DNA of 64,000 nt, taken from positions 186,001 to 250,000 of the forward strand of contig JAMKCF010000074.1 of the NCBI GenBank assembly GCA_023634235.1, given 5' to 3'. Of the stretch, positions 24,400 through 36,660 are shown one piece after another. Both the position numbers and the translations under genes were made by a program. Each line of letters opens with the position of its first letter. Position 1 is the first letter of the stretch. The notes beneath the pieces are model-generated. The model was not told the DNA's origin, ran no database searches, and was given only the letters and a program-made list of their open reading frames with translations. This DNA comes from Pisaster brevispinus. Lineage: Eukaryota > Echinodermata > Asteroidea > Forcipulatida > Asteriidae.

Positions 24400-27300
24400 A
24401 CCAGAATCCAGCAGCTGACTCAACTCAAGCATGGTGCTCCAGACAAGAAGCAAAATAATTATAACATGAACATACAGTACGTTACACTACCACACAGGTT
24501 GGTCAAACTTTAAAACATGAAGCAAGTCAGCATTTAAATTGGAATTGTTATTCTAATGACCATCACCACAAGAATCCAAGTCCAGCTGCTGACTCAACTC
24601 AATCATGACACTTCCAACAAGAAGCAAACGTGAGATAAACCAATAAGTAGTATTGAACAAACTGCCCTTGTAAATCTAACATCCTTGAAGTAAACTTGCT
24701 GAAAACATCAGCAAATGATGCATGCAATCTAACGTCTCATTTTGTATATCAAGTTTGGATGTAGTTTTCAAGGGGTCTGTGACATATCCTGTTTGTCTTC
24801 TGTCATGAATCTTCAGACCTGGCTTTATTGCCCTTCATTTTCTGAATTACACATCAATAGTAGTGAAAATCCAACTGATTCAAGAGACGTTAAACAGCAT
24901 CATGTCCCAAAAGTTAGAATTTTTGTGAAAGTCAATTAAGATTATGAAGTACAAGTTTTTTTCTCATTTCTACATTTATTTTAAAATGTGGACAACTTTT
25001 AAAAACATGTGGCAGATCCAGGGGCAGACATTGGCCCAATTTCATAGAGCTGCTTTAAGCAAAAAATACTGCCTTTAAAAAATTCTGCATAGCAAAAATG
25101 AGCAGGGAACCAGTTTCAAACTGTAAATGTAACAAGGTATTTTTGGCTGGTAAGCCTTCTCCAGTAAGCAAAATTGTTTAGCAATTAATAAATTTGTGTG
25201 CGCAGCTCTATGCAATTGGGCCCAGTTCCCCAATACCCAGTTCTGACAGATGCTCCAGAGTCATGCCAAACCAAGTAGATTAGGAGCAACTCAAGGTCAA
25301 TCCAAACAAATCTTGGTTTCGGGCAGGCCAACTTAACATAAGATCAATGACTGAATCCAAGACTCTCTAGAGTCATTTCAAATGACTGCTACAATTGATC
25401 TTTTGCGTCCAGTGCGTCCAGTCGCAATTCAATAATTTGGTTTAACGCGACTCTAGAACACCTGTCTGAACCGGGTCTTACAAACACAATAAGCCCCGTC
25501 TGATGTCACACTGCATTGAGCTGTAATCATTGGCTTCAAAACCTTTCCCTCCCTTCCCCAATAAGCCCAATTACTTTAATGTAATACTCCTGGAGACAAG
25601 TCTTTTGTATACTACAAATGTCAGGACTTGGACTCAATATTCTTATGACCATCACCACAAGAATCTAAGCCCAGCTGCTGACAAAGTCAAATGTGATGCT
25701 CCAGACAAGAAGCAAATCACACCCACATGGATCTAAGATCAGTGTTGACCGAAAGGATGGCACAGTGGTCAAACATACTATTTAAATAAATAAAGATTTA
25801 TATTGTAAGATTCACCACAATGCAGGTTGGTCATGTTTATGACAGTCAAGCCTTGGACTCATTATTCTGATGACCATCGCCACAAGAATCTGAATCCAGC
25901 TGCTTCTAGTCAGCATCATGTAATTACAAGTTCAGTCAGACTGATCTTGAACGTGATCAGGCCTGATGCTTTATGGAGGTAACTGCCTCCATTGCCACTA
26001 GTCATTGCCTTGGTGCCCCTTGACATGCTTCAATAGAAGTTTACTATTTCTTCTTAGAGGTGCCCTTTACCAAGGAGACAAGGTCTTGGTGACCTTGCTG
26101 TTTCAAAAACAAAGCATCAGGCCTGCATGATAGTCATTACACTCCCAAAAGGATGTAAGAACACCACTGGTCCATGGGGTGATGACCTGCATGTACATGT
26201 GGTGATCAAATGTTTAGTCTGATGAAGATTTGTACCTAAATAATGCAACATCACCACACAGGTCATGCAGGTTGGTCAAACTTATGATGGACTCGGACTC
26301 AGTATTCTGATGACCAACGTCACAAGAATCTGAATCCAACTGATGACAAATTAAATTGTGATATTTCTCAAACAAGAAGCAAATTACCCCAATACATTCA
26401 GAACATGGGTAAATGATCAGTGTTGATATCAGGAATGACTTATTAATCATGCTTTTAATATTAAACTGGTAATGATTTGTACTAAATGATTTACCATCAC
26501 ATGTAAGTTGGTCAGGTTTACAAAAGTTAAACTTTGTACTCATTATTCCGATGACCATCGCCAAGAGAATCTGAATCCAAACTGCTAACTGAACTAAATT
26601 TTCCTGACCAGAAGAAAAGTAATGTATTATACACAAAGTAAAATGCACCCCCACACAGGTTGGTCAAACTTAAAGAGAACGGATGCATGGAAGTCAGGAC
26701 TGAATTGGAATTGTTAGTCTGGTGACCATCACCAAACAAATCCAAGTCCAGCTGCTGACTCAACTTAAGCAGGAGGCTTCCAAGGGAGCAAACTGGGCAT
26801 TCCCAACATCCCCAAAATAGCTGAGGCACAACATTGAAAACAATAATGGCAGACTGCCTCTGTAAATCTAGACCCTTGATTTCAACTGAAAATTTGTAAA
26901 TTAAGTTTTGATGTAATTATCAAGGAGTCTGTATTTATTTATTTTTTTTTTCTTCATTTTTTTCATGGACAATGCATCTTTAGACCAGAACATGCTGTCC
27001 TTCGTTTTCTGAATTGCATATCTAGAGTAAAAGCAAATACATTTCAAGAGATGTTAAACATCAATCACCATGTCCAAAAAGAACAAATGAAAACTTGATT
27101 ACTTGCGATAAATGAAGTACCAATTTTGTATCCCATCCTAACACCATTTTAAAATAAGAAATACTTTTTACATCACAGTGCTAGATTCAGAGGAAGACAG
27201 TTCCCTACCCTACAACCCAGTCCCCCCAACATTAGCTCAACACCTCCTGACTTGACTTTACACTGTATGGGTCAGAAATCATACAAGTACTTCCCAACGT

Positions 27301-27400
27301 TCCCTACCCCTCTCCCTCCCCCATCTCCTCCAACAAGCAAAATCACTTTGGACCTTGCATGTGTTTCTCTGGAACAACCTCTGAATCCAACAACATGACC
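24400..27400 (+). repeat. Tandem segmental duplication (~2.17-kb offset) with an internal ~200-bp repeat
   Basis: Block 24545-25260 recurs at about 26720-27210. For example TCAAGTTTGGATGTAGTTTTC at 24750 matches AATTAAGTTTTGATGTAATTATC at ~26900, followed by the same CTTCAGACC...CCTTCATTTTCTGAATT and AAGAGACGTTAAACA order. A smaller unit, containing CACAGGTTGGTCAAACTT, then TTCTGATGACCATCACCACAAGAATC, then CAGCTGCTGACTCAACTCAA and CAGACAAGAAGCAAA, occurs about seven times (near 24405, 24560, 25640, 25850, 26300, 26540, 26720). Read on the minus strand it gives a recurring QQLDLDSCGDGHQNxES-like peptide. The frame does not stay open between units, so coding is not supported. Confidence 0.7.
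25033..25222. mobile_element. MITE family C, complete copy with empty site in paralog
   Basis: Terminal inverted repeats: left TGGCCCAATTTCATAGAGCTG and right (reverse complement) TGGGCCCAATTGCATAGAGCTG. The interior has repeated TAAGCA motifs. The duplicated block near 27195-27210 reads GAGGAAGACAGTTCCC where this copy reads GGGGCAGACA-[element]-AGTTCCC. The paralog therefore shows the pre-insertion site. About 190 bp, no coding capacity. Confidence 0.8.
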
Positions 27401-27575
27401 TTTTCAATTTAATAATTACATATCAAGTTATAAAACACAAGGGAAACTGACTTGGTAAATTTGTAATAACTTTGGGTTCAACAAAGAACAATTTACTAGA
27501 GCGGGATTTGAACCAATAGTCTCCAGTTTAACAGGCTGGTGCTCTACCAACTTAGCTATCTAGCCCTATGTTGGT
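27400..27575 (-). mobile_element. tRNA-derived SINE
   Basis: On the minus strand the head reads GGGCTAGATAGCTAAGTTGG (A box TAGCTAAGTTGG), then CAGCCTGTTAAACTGG (anticodon-arm-like, GTT). GGTTCAAATCC (B box) follows at 27504-27514. After the head come CGCTCTAGTAAATTGTTCTTTGTTGAACCC and a body extending to about 27400. The cloverleaf is imperfect in the T and acceptor stems, so this is a SINE promoter and not a working tRNA gene. Confidence 0.7.
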
Positions 27576-29990
27576 CGTCTCTCCCTGTTTTTGTTAATAT
27601 CTTTGTTCAGGGATGCCAGTCAGAAGTCATACAACCTTTAACTGCTGGCATGTTAACTTATTCCGGAATTCGTTGTTTAAATCACACTCCAGACAATTTG
27701 TCTTTGTTTAACCCCAAATTAATAATAATTACTAAGTACAACATTGCTTTACAATCATTATGATTTAAATAACAATGCATAAATATGAGTTTTCTAATAA
27801 ACCATTGTCAGAGGCTGAAAACTAAAATTAGTTATCAGCCCAACAATTATATACCGTACACACAGGTCCTTGTCATCTAGTTGGTGGAACATGCATCACC
27901 TGTCATCCAATATTTTGGCATTTATTTACTGCTACGATGCTCAACAAGTTAATATTGTAGTCCAATATGGAAAATATTGGATGCTTTGCAGTGTCTTTCC
28001 CATAATAACTGTTTCCTGCCCATTTGTCCAAACAAGGAAAGGTCCTATTACAGCCGTCAAAGTTGATGTCCATACAGAGTCATCCAAGTTGTTCAGATGG
28101 GGTTTTTGTAAAAGGTTTTCAGAGAAAGGGGTAGATGAGTTTCCACGTCTATTTTGTGTTTAACGGACAAATTTCAAATGACAAGGATCACTGTGTGAGT
28201 ATGTGTTTCCATGAAACAAATGTTGAATGCATTTGGTTTGTTCATTGTGTTGTAGAATGTAATCACTCATTAAAACCTGGCTTTTCCAGATTTCACCTTG
28301 TGATTATATTCTGCAACAATGCACTCATATGCCTCCAATGTTTGTAAAATAAACGACCATCCAGTATTTCTAACATGTACATAGAGCTACATCAAATACT
28401 ATCCATATATTTAATTACATACATTCTGATACAAAAAGTCTTTAGGAAAAAGTTCACATTATTAAACAGCTTACCAGTTTCTTGTAAATTCTTAGGTACT
28501 GCTTCTGTATATCAGAAGATTGAAGGCATGTGATTAATGTAAAAAGTGTTTGGAATATATGTACTTATGGATTATCTCACATTCCTTAGTTTAAACCCTC
28601 CTCTTCTTAAACTTCCAGTGAGTTGACCAACCATTAATTTGAAACCATGCACATGCACAGGTTGTGCAGAGTGGAACAGCTGAACCAAAATTTGTTTGTG
28701 TGCAAACAAAACCTGTACAACATGTGTGTTCTGCGTATATTTCTCTTTCATTCAAAGATTCCATAAATTGGTCACTTAGTAGGAGGGTTTATGAGCATTT
28801 TTGCTGTGTTCTTTTGTACAAATAGATGTCCTATGCAACCAATCAGGTCTAACCAAATCACTGTGCGTACCCCGCCGTCGAGTCAGCAATTTAAGGGTTC
28901 TGGACCCCGCCAACCCTTGGTTCGCAGGCGGCATAGTACCACAGCGCAGGGAGGCCATTCCCCAACCTGGTGTACAAGAACATCATTTGACAGAAACAAA
29001 CTTTACAGTCTGGAGAGCAATTTTGTTGATGACCCAATCCAATCATCCTCAGTTGCATGCTACCATTCATCCTCTGATCTACACATAGTTGAATCATCCT
29101 ATGCCCTCAATCCTTCAATTCCATACAATATAATACATTCATTCCTTCTTTATCAACTAAGTCTTGAATTCCAAGACTTAGACCAAAATCCAGGCCTGGC
29201 ATTATCGGAGGCAACGTAGGCCATGGCCTCTGTTGCCCCTGGTCTTGGCCTTGGTGACCCTTCAGAAGTTTTACATATACTTTATGATTTTTCAATCGGG
29301 AGTGCCCTTTGCAAGATGAAAATGGCCTTTGCCCTCTCAAAGATGAAATTCCAGACCTGAAAATCCTCAAAAACATACACACACAAAAACATGGATGTCT
29401 GATCAATGTTCTAGGGTAGTAGTTTAAATTATAGTTTGACAATAGCATTTATCAGGGAATATAAATAGCATAAATTAATGTAAGTTACCATAACTTTCTG
29501 AATATTAGTTGCTGAGACTATAAGTTGCAGCATTTCAAAATCTTTTAAACAAATTTAAAATGCCTGTATAAGCCAGCAGCCAATTGCATTATTAAATGCA
29601 CAAAACACGTTAATTTGTTTTCTATTTTGGACAGTCATTTTTGTAAATGTTGGTACCAGACCTGGGCTTGATTTCCCAAAGCACTCAGATTCATTTTCAG
29701 ATTAGTTGTTAATATTGCCATTATGATTTGTATAATTGACATCACACTTTCCTTGGCCATTAAGATTGATGCACATCTTAAGAGCATTCTAAGCTTTTTG
29801 TAAAATCCAACCCAGATACCAATCAGACTAATTTGCTGCTATAATTTTAGCCAAAATGGTTTAAGAACTAATGTAGAAGCTGCCCATATTAAGAGCCACA
29901 GTGCTTGTTTCCGGTGTAAAAATAAATTCATAAGCCGCGGCTAATATTCAGAAAATTACGGTAACAACCCTCTGGTATTCACTTTATCAG
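27576..29990. other. Noncoding, no supported gene
   Basis: A slightly GC-richer patch at about 28850-28990 keeps several frames open (one of 142 codons from 28791), but none shows a recognisable domain. No repeats were identified with confidence. Confidence 0.35.
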
Positions 29991-29991
29991 T

Positions 29992-30184
29992 AAAGGGGCA
30001 GCATCGTCATGATCTAAGCAGGCAGTGGTTGTACATCATTGATAAACTCTCACCCAGTTACTGCACACACACTCTCCATAGATATGATACAGAGGTAAGG
30101 CGCATGTGTGCAGTAACTGGGTGTGAGTTCATAATTCCATGTACAGCCACAGGCCTGCATTGATCATGACGACACAGCCCCTTT
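29992..30184. mobile_element. Palindromic MITE, family D (TA-flanked AAGGGGC termini)
   Basis: Nearly the whole element is an inverted repeat: AAAGGGGCAGCATCGTCATGATC at the left mirrors GATCATGACGACACAGCCCCTTT at the right. Both arms carry the GTACA...CTCACCCAGTTACTGCA block. TA flanks both ends (GTAAAGG / CCTTTAA), which fits a mariner-type TA duplication. The second copy is at 33075-33275. Confidence 0.75.
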
Positions 30185-31387
30185 AAAAAGAGGTTTAACT
30201 TATCAAACCAAGTTCTTAAAGTTTCATCAAAATCCATTACAACTCTTGGCCAAAAAGACACAACTACATACATACCCTAAACAGAGATTTTGCAAATCAT
30301 TATTTACAACTGACCACTGATGTATTTAGTTGTAATGTTTTTGGAACATGGGAGTATGGTTTGGTTTCCAATGTTACACTTACTGTTTTCATTCATAACA
30401 TCATAAGACTCAATAGAAGACTGAATAATCACCTGACTACAGGAACTTGTGATCATGGCTCAATTGCCTGTCACTTCTTACTGTGGAAGTTTGTGCTTAT
30501 GCCCAGCCAAGGCCCATAGAAGTATGTGCTTTATGGGGCGCTGTAAGCACAGAATTCTCTGGTAAGCAGCACCAGGAAATTGTGCCAAGGTTTCTCTTAG
30601 AATTGTTTTCAGTTGAATGATTAAAATGCTGAGGAGGCAGAAGTAGAATAGTTGAAATAATCCCATATGTGGGAGAATGGAAAAGATGCACAAGGCTTAA
30701 TCAATTGAAGAATCATATTTTGTGTAGGCTTTTGTTATATATTTGGCATGATTGTCAACATTTTTCAAATTGTCATTCATCAAATTTTCAAATAAAAAAT
30801 ATCTTCATCAATGAAAGAAGTTAAGAACCTCTGAGGGTGAGATAATTAAAGGAGAGAGGAAAGCTCAAATTGACAGCTGACTGCAACTAAAGAAATAGGC
30901 TGACATTGTAAGGTGGAAAGAATTAAAGCAATCCTCCAAAAGAGTAAAGATGAAATATTTGAAGACAACAGCTGTCTAAGACAGAAGATTAACCATTTGC
31001 AAAGTTCCAAGATGAAACAATGTGAAGAAGATGCACATAGAGTTTTGCATCCCAACACATTAAAGACAAAAGAAACATTTTGTTTTTCTCTCAGGGGATA
31101 AGGGGATTAAACACACAAAGGAAAACAATTGTGTACCACTTCATCCTTCCCTCTTCATCCTCTCATGTATGACTACAGAGGATGCCAAAAAGAGTTTGTC
31201 AAAACCCAAACTGAATAAAACAATAGAGGGACATTGGATGGACAGTGACCTCTAGGAGCAGGTAGTTCATCCAACACTATGATAAGATTGAAGGAAAATG
31301 TTGCATGAGGCAGGCATCACGTCCCTCAGTAGAGCATAACATAGACTGAGAGGAGCAGACATAAAATGGAAGAAGAAAACAAATGGC
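30185..31387. other. Noncoding, no supported gene
   Basis: Includes a CTGCTTACCAGAGAATTCTGTGCTTAC-type interspersed repeat fragment on the minus strand around 30530-30570. No domain was recognised elsewhere. Confidence 0.35.
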
Positions 31388-31705
31388 AATCAATCAATCA
31401 ATCGTCAGACAATTGTAGAGCAAGATTATTCAAGTTGTCTATTCCAAGGCACTTAGCAAGGTGAAGACAGACAGGTTTACAGAATTTTATGTGGATATGA
31501 CAAGAGCAATGGACTAAATGCGAGCAGATTCCAAGAGATGAGTCTTAAGCTGACTTTTGAAGAACAGTACGGAGTCAAGAGTACAGAGTGGATAGGGGAG
31601 ATCATTCCTTAGCTTTGGTGCACATTCAACAAACATTATATCCCAAGTTAACCTTTTTTGTCCATGACCACGTTGTATTTTATCTGTTTTTAAGCAAGAC
31701 CTCAT
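31388..31705 (-). pseudogene. LINE 3'-end fragment (CR1/L2-type RT C-terminus)
   Basis: The minus-strand frame ending at 31514 reads ...WDIMFVECAPKLRNDLPYP and then SVLFFKSQLKTHLLES. This is the typical C-terminal pattern of CR1/L2 reverse transcriptases (APxLWNxLPxx...FKxxLKTHL). It is followed by a short 3' UTR with 'CTTAGTGCCTTGGAATAG' and a tail of ATTG repeats at 31388-31403. The upstream RT domain is absent, as expected for 5' truncation during retrotransposition. Confidence 0.65.
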
Positions 31706-32133
31706 GGACTAGCTTAATACTTTAGTTCCAGTCACCTGAGTGACCCTAAAGTTTCCTTTTAAGCAACAAACATCATTTGTTCTGATACATGTTTGGAGAC
31801 TTACTTTTTTGTCATCAACAATACTCTATCTGACCTCAAATTTTGTCCAGAACTGCAGTGAAGATTAACAAGAAGCATTGACAAACCAAAAACAAAACAA
31901 AAAACACATCAATTGCCTATGACCCCCCCCCCCCAAGTAGCCCCTACAAAACTAAACTACTACCTATTTAACACTGATTCATAGTCAAATTCGCCCTAGA
32001 GATTGCGCTAATAGATGGGAATTTAAATAACTGGAAAAATATATTTTGTTCCATTCATGCTTCTCATTGAATTAAAAAAATGAATGAAACTGTTGCTTTC
32101 AACCCGTAGGGTGACTTACTTCACATGACTTAC

Positions 32134-33676
32134 CTCCAGTAGCATTTTGCCTGCCTGATGAAGATGCTGTACTCTCTTATCTAACAGTGGGATATCAGTG
32201 ACTATTGATGAGTGGAAGATGTGGTTGTAGTTGCTTCATGGTGATACAGGAGAAGTAAGAGGCTGAGGTGATTGGGATGTCCTCCTGTTTGAAAGACAAT
32301 ATGTTTTGACTATTTGGGTGTACATGAACTTTATAAATTAAAACTATTAAATCAATCCAGTCCCATTGTGTTAGTTTGGCCCAGTTCCAGCGCCTGAACC
32401 CAAGGCGCTGGGATGGACTGCCGTACATACTCATTATACCCTCTCTCCTGACCTAGCAATCATCAGTCACAGCTTCCTGTTTTGGAAAGAGTCCTTCTCT
32501 ATCATTAAATATATAGTTGTGTTGTGTAAATCTATTGCAAGTAATTTTTGTCATTCTTGTGACTTGTGCTGAATATAGGAATCTATTGCAACAGTAGTAA
32601 TTTTCTTGGAAAGTTTTATTCTTCTTGTGACTTTGGCTCATAATTTACACTGGGCAGTAGGCCCAAGGCCAGTGAGTTTAGTGTTGGGCCAGTAAATTTG
32701 TTACTAAACAAGACCAGCAGCCTTTTGTTTTTTAATTAGATAATAATTTGCCACTGTTTATAGTACATTTTAAAAAACAAAACAAATGTTGTTCATGTTG
32801 ACTTTGGGTCTGACAATTATCTTGCAAATTGTTGAGTATCTATGAATACTAACCCAAATTAAAAATTAGATAAATTTGCTTTTGAAACTTATTTCTCATC
32901 ATTTTGATCATGGTCTGAGGAAAAAATGTCTGGTGCAGTAAAAGATTTTAGCTACAAGCAATGCAGTCTTGTGGATTTTTTCCTCGAGTTCGTGACCTGC
33001 CATCAGATTTGAACAAGAACAGTGGGTTGAGCTATTGTGAAACCTGAAAGTCAGCGACTGAGACCAAATCATTTAAAGGGGGCTTTGTCATCATGATCAA
33101 AGCAGGCCTGTGGCTGTACATGGAATTATAATAAAACCTCACCCGGTTACTGCATGCATGCAATCCATAGAGTTGATACAGAAGGAGGGCGCACGCGTCC
33201 AGTTGCTGGGTGAGAGTTCATAATTCCATGTACAGCCACAGGCCTGCTTTGAGAATGACATCACAGCCCCTTTAAGATCAAGATCCAAACCAGCCCTCCT
33301 GATGGGGAGACCTCCCCTTTAGAGACCAAGTCTTCAATCGAGAGAGACTGAGACTAAAACCAAAATAAGATCTTGAGACTGGGACCAAGTCTTGAGATCT
33401 TGCACAATAAACATGCACAGTGAGTGCTTTAAAAAAAGCAAATCAAGAATCAATCATTAAGGGACAAAAGCTACAGATATGAAAAGTGTCCTATGTTTCT
33501 AAAGTAAATGTTAGATCCTAAATACTTCAGCAACACATACTTACATCCAGGGCCTTAGTGACTGCAGCACACAAGGCCCAGTAGCTGCTGTGCTTGCCCC
33601 TCAGTAGTCTACTAAGAATCTCTAGTCATTGGTCTCCTCCCAGAAGGAGAAATTCAATGTGTCTACCACAAAGATC
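32134..33676 (-). pseudogene. QNG1: Queuosine-salvage glycosylase (QNG1/DUF2419) pseudogene, two exons
   Basis: Two exons with good splice sites on the minus strand. Exon A (33545-33676) follows TTTTTGTACAG and ends at GAT before GTAAGT. It encodes IFVVDTLNFSFWEETND, then in another frame LRGKHSSYWALCAAVTKALD. Exon B (32134-32284) follows TTTCAAACAG, ends before GTAAGT and encodes EDIPITSASYFSCITMKQL, then after a frame change HIFHSSIVTDIPLLDKR and VQHLHQAGKMLLE. These match, in order, the conserved core of the DUF2419 family, which releases queuine from queuosine-5'-phosphate in the salvage pathway. The exon junction ALD|EDIPITSAS fits the family. Defects: an in-frame TAG and a frameshift in exon A, and a one-base net insertion in exon B (151 bp where 150 keeps frame). 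N-terminal and later exons were not found. A MITE (33075-33275) lies in the intron. Non-functional here; an intact copy is expected elsewhere. Confidence 0.82.
33075..33275. mobile_element. Palindromic MITE, family D, second copy
   Basis: TTAAAGGGGGCTTTGTCATC at the left mirrors ATGACATCACAGCCCCTTTAA at the right. The arms share GCAGGCCTGTGGCTGTACATGG with the copy at 29992. It lies in the intron of the QNG1 pseudogene. Flanks read as TTAA/TTAA or TA/TA, so the duplication length is ambiguous. Confidence 0.75.
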
Positions 33677-35697
33677 CTGTACAAAAACAAGAAAACATAC
33701 AACTATGGATGAATCACAATCGGCATTTGAGTAGGATCCTAACCAGCCTCGCTACCATGGGCAGTGCGCCGTATCGATACCTCTCGTCACTAACCCCTGG
33801 TAGGGATGTACTGAAAAACAGCACTGACTGGCTCTCAAAAGTGACTACTTTGCATGCACGCTTTTTAAAAACTTTTGAGCACTTGTATTGTGCTTGTAGG
33901 ACGCTTAGTACATGCGCGTCAAACTGCAAGTATTTTGTCGCAATGCTATTTTAAATTAATCACATTCTTGCTCGGTCACCCTTAACTGCATACAGTTAGA
34001 CATATCACAAAATCAAAGAAGAATGACAGAGGACCAGTTGCCTTTTGATTTGATGCCTTTTTATGAGTTACCATACTTGAGCGCGCGCATAGAACGGATC
34101 CGCCTTGGGTCTATTTAAAATGTGCTAAATTCTAACACATTAAACCAATTCCAATAGGGTTTTGATTGAGCAAGGCATGCTGGGGAAAAATGGCACAGCG
34201 AGATCAATTCAATCATCCCTGGGAACAAGGTTGAATCCTCAGTTAAAGAGCTGCTTCAAAACAAGACCAAATAAAGAGCACAAAATTTAATTTCTTTTCT
34301 CTTGTATTTATGTAACTATAAAAATGATATACGACTACCTCTTTCCATCTTTTTTATGGATGTTTGGCCTTTATTACATTCCTCTTGTGGAATTGGTGGC
34401 TAAAAGGAAATTTCAAGCAATTATTTCATCCATGACCCCAACTTAAATGGGAATTTATGTTCAACGAAAAAAAAAAGAAAAAAAAAAAAAGAAAAAAAAA
34501 AAAGGGCATTTAGTGGTAGATCAGAAGGTGTATTTTTCATGATGTCAACACTGTAAGAATTCAAAGTGCCTGTTCCTGTCTCTGTGTATATTCAATCAAC
34601 CGTTCTCCTGGACTAAATATAAAATTGGACCTAAATCAAAGGAGATAAAGTTTAAGTTGGAGACTGGTATTTTTGCCTTCAATGCATACATCATGGTCTT
34701 TGAAATCTTGTTGGACTTGTGGTTGAGTTTTTGAGCAGCTCAAATTTTACATACACGGGCCTGCAAGATGTGGCTTTTTCACTATGAACAAAATGACACT
34801 TCTGAGGTTTTTCGGTACAACACAATTGTTCCGTACAATAATCAAAATTTACTCACTCAATGTAAGTCTTTACTTCTCAGCATACGGCTGGGTAGTGCGA
34901 CGATGTCTTCAATCACAATCTTGACTTGTAAAATTTGCATCCTGGATGAAAAACAATCAAGTGATGGCTGCTCAATTACTTTTCTGTCACATGCAGGTCG
35001 CTAACGATGCTTAATCTTTATGCTGGAGGTTTGCTTACACACAAGAGGGCGCTATGATGATTTTTTTGTAGTCTTGCTCCTTATGGATCATTTTAGTTGG
35101 AGAACTGATTTTTAACATACTAGTGGTTTACATTGGTTTGAGCAATGGGTAAAATGTTGTTCTTAAAGCATGTTTATTTATAGGCTTCTATTGTAAAAGT
35201 TACAACTTTGGGGAGTTTCAAACCTGTCAAAGCAAAGCGGAAGATTAGACTTGGATTTGAGAAAAGAAGGAAAACTTTATTTGTTTTTGCAGCTTTTTCA
35301 AATAAATTATTTGTCATTAAATTATTAACAGTTAGACCATTACACAAATCTTTAATCTAAAATCACAGAAAGCCAAGCCTGTTACAGAGAACAGACAGCT
35401 GAACAGATTTTTCCACTTATCAGAGGGTTAGATCATGGTAGCTCTGTGTTTATGTGCACTGTTATACCAGATTGTGTGTACATTTGTATGCCAGGCACAA
35501 ATTTCACGGCCCATAATTATTATTTTTTTTAAACTCTGAGAATTGACCCCCCTCCTCCCCCCACCTAAGTTATGTGGAATGGTTATTTTTAGGATCTCCT
35601 GGATGATCAAGTCCCTAGGGGCATTGCAAGTAAAGAAAAACAAGAACAATTTAAAATCTACCTACCAACACTGGCAGACACCCACCCACAAGGGTTA
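33677..35697. other. Noncoding, no supported gene; upstream of Ig receptor locus
   Basis: The open frames near 33709-33954 on both strands show no recognised product. I looked here for the N-terminal QNG1 exons and did not find them. An A-rich low-complexity run sits at about 34468-34503. Confidence 0.35.
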
Positions 35698-35817
35698 TAA
35701 GGAAGTAATACGCAAAAACATTTTGAAAATTCAATCCAACTTCACATCAAAATATTAAAAAGTCGTTAAAAACAAGGAAGCAATTCTGTACAAATCTAAA
35801 ATCACGACAAAAACAAC
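35698..35817 (+). repeat. Left half of the Ig-receptor upstream duplication
   Basis: GGAAGTAATACGCAAAAACATTTTGAA and AAAACAAGGAAGCAATTCTGT...CACGACAA match 42891-43010 upstream of the second Ig gene (GGAAGTAATATGCAAAATATCTTGAA, AAAACAAGGAAGCGACTCTGT...CACGACAA). In this copy the match stops at the TTAA at 35818 and resumes after the TTAA at 40033, so the intervening 4.2 kb was inserted. Confidence 0.85.
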
Positions 35818-36660
35818 TTAAGTGTTATTTCACGTAAATACTCGACATATGTGTCCACGGTCAAAAAATCATTTTTTTTAATACTTTGTAGGTCGAAGGG
35901 CCTTGGGGTGCAAGTAAACAAAATCGAACTTTCAAATCAATATATAGCCCGTTGCCATGGTAACAGCTCATTTTGTGTTTTGGGCATTTTAGGCCGATTT
36001 GGAGGTCTGAAAAACTGTTTTTTAGCTCATGTTTATAACTCCACCCTACCAAAATGCAAAATTATTTCATAAAACCTTTTATACCACTACAAAGTATCAT
36101 TCTTGGCCTTACTTGAGAAAAAAAATTATTGCTATAAATTTTACCCTTATGCTATTTTTGCATCAAGCATTAAAGCATGTTTTTACAACTTGCAAAATCG
36201 ACATTTTTACCCTATTTTTGGCCCTAAAAATTTCAATTTGCCAGGAATCTCAGAAAAATTTCCTTTCGGTTGTGATTAGGGCCAACATTGGTCTTTCCAT
36301 ATCTGGTGAGGAAAACTTGGGCAATCGTATCCTGTTGTGACAATACTGCCTCAAAAACTGATTTTTTTCCAAAAACAGGAAAAATGCATTTTGAAGTTTT
36401 TCTCTCAGTTTGAACCAGTATCATTAAAAAAGAACACTTTAATCAATCAGGCAACTTTTCCTGAGCATTCTGTAGGCTTGTTGAATACCCCACATTGATG
36501 AAAAACTTTTGATGACTTAAATCTCAGACTTTACCCCCCCCCCCCCCCGAAGCGTATTATGTTACATTCCCTTACGAGTCATTCCGTGCCAACTCACCTG
36601 ACGGGTTGGCAGGCCCCGTATCAGATTTTGCTATTTTTATTTGTAAACATTCCCCTATGG

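Noticed and set aside
27500..27575. tRNA-Asn gene on the minus strand
   Set aside because: A and B boxes are present but the T and acceptor stems do not pair properly and SINE body sequence follows; called as SINE.
28791..29219. 142-codon open frame and overlapping frames
   Set aside because: No recognisable domain; several frames are open at once because of a local GC-richer patch.
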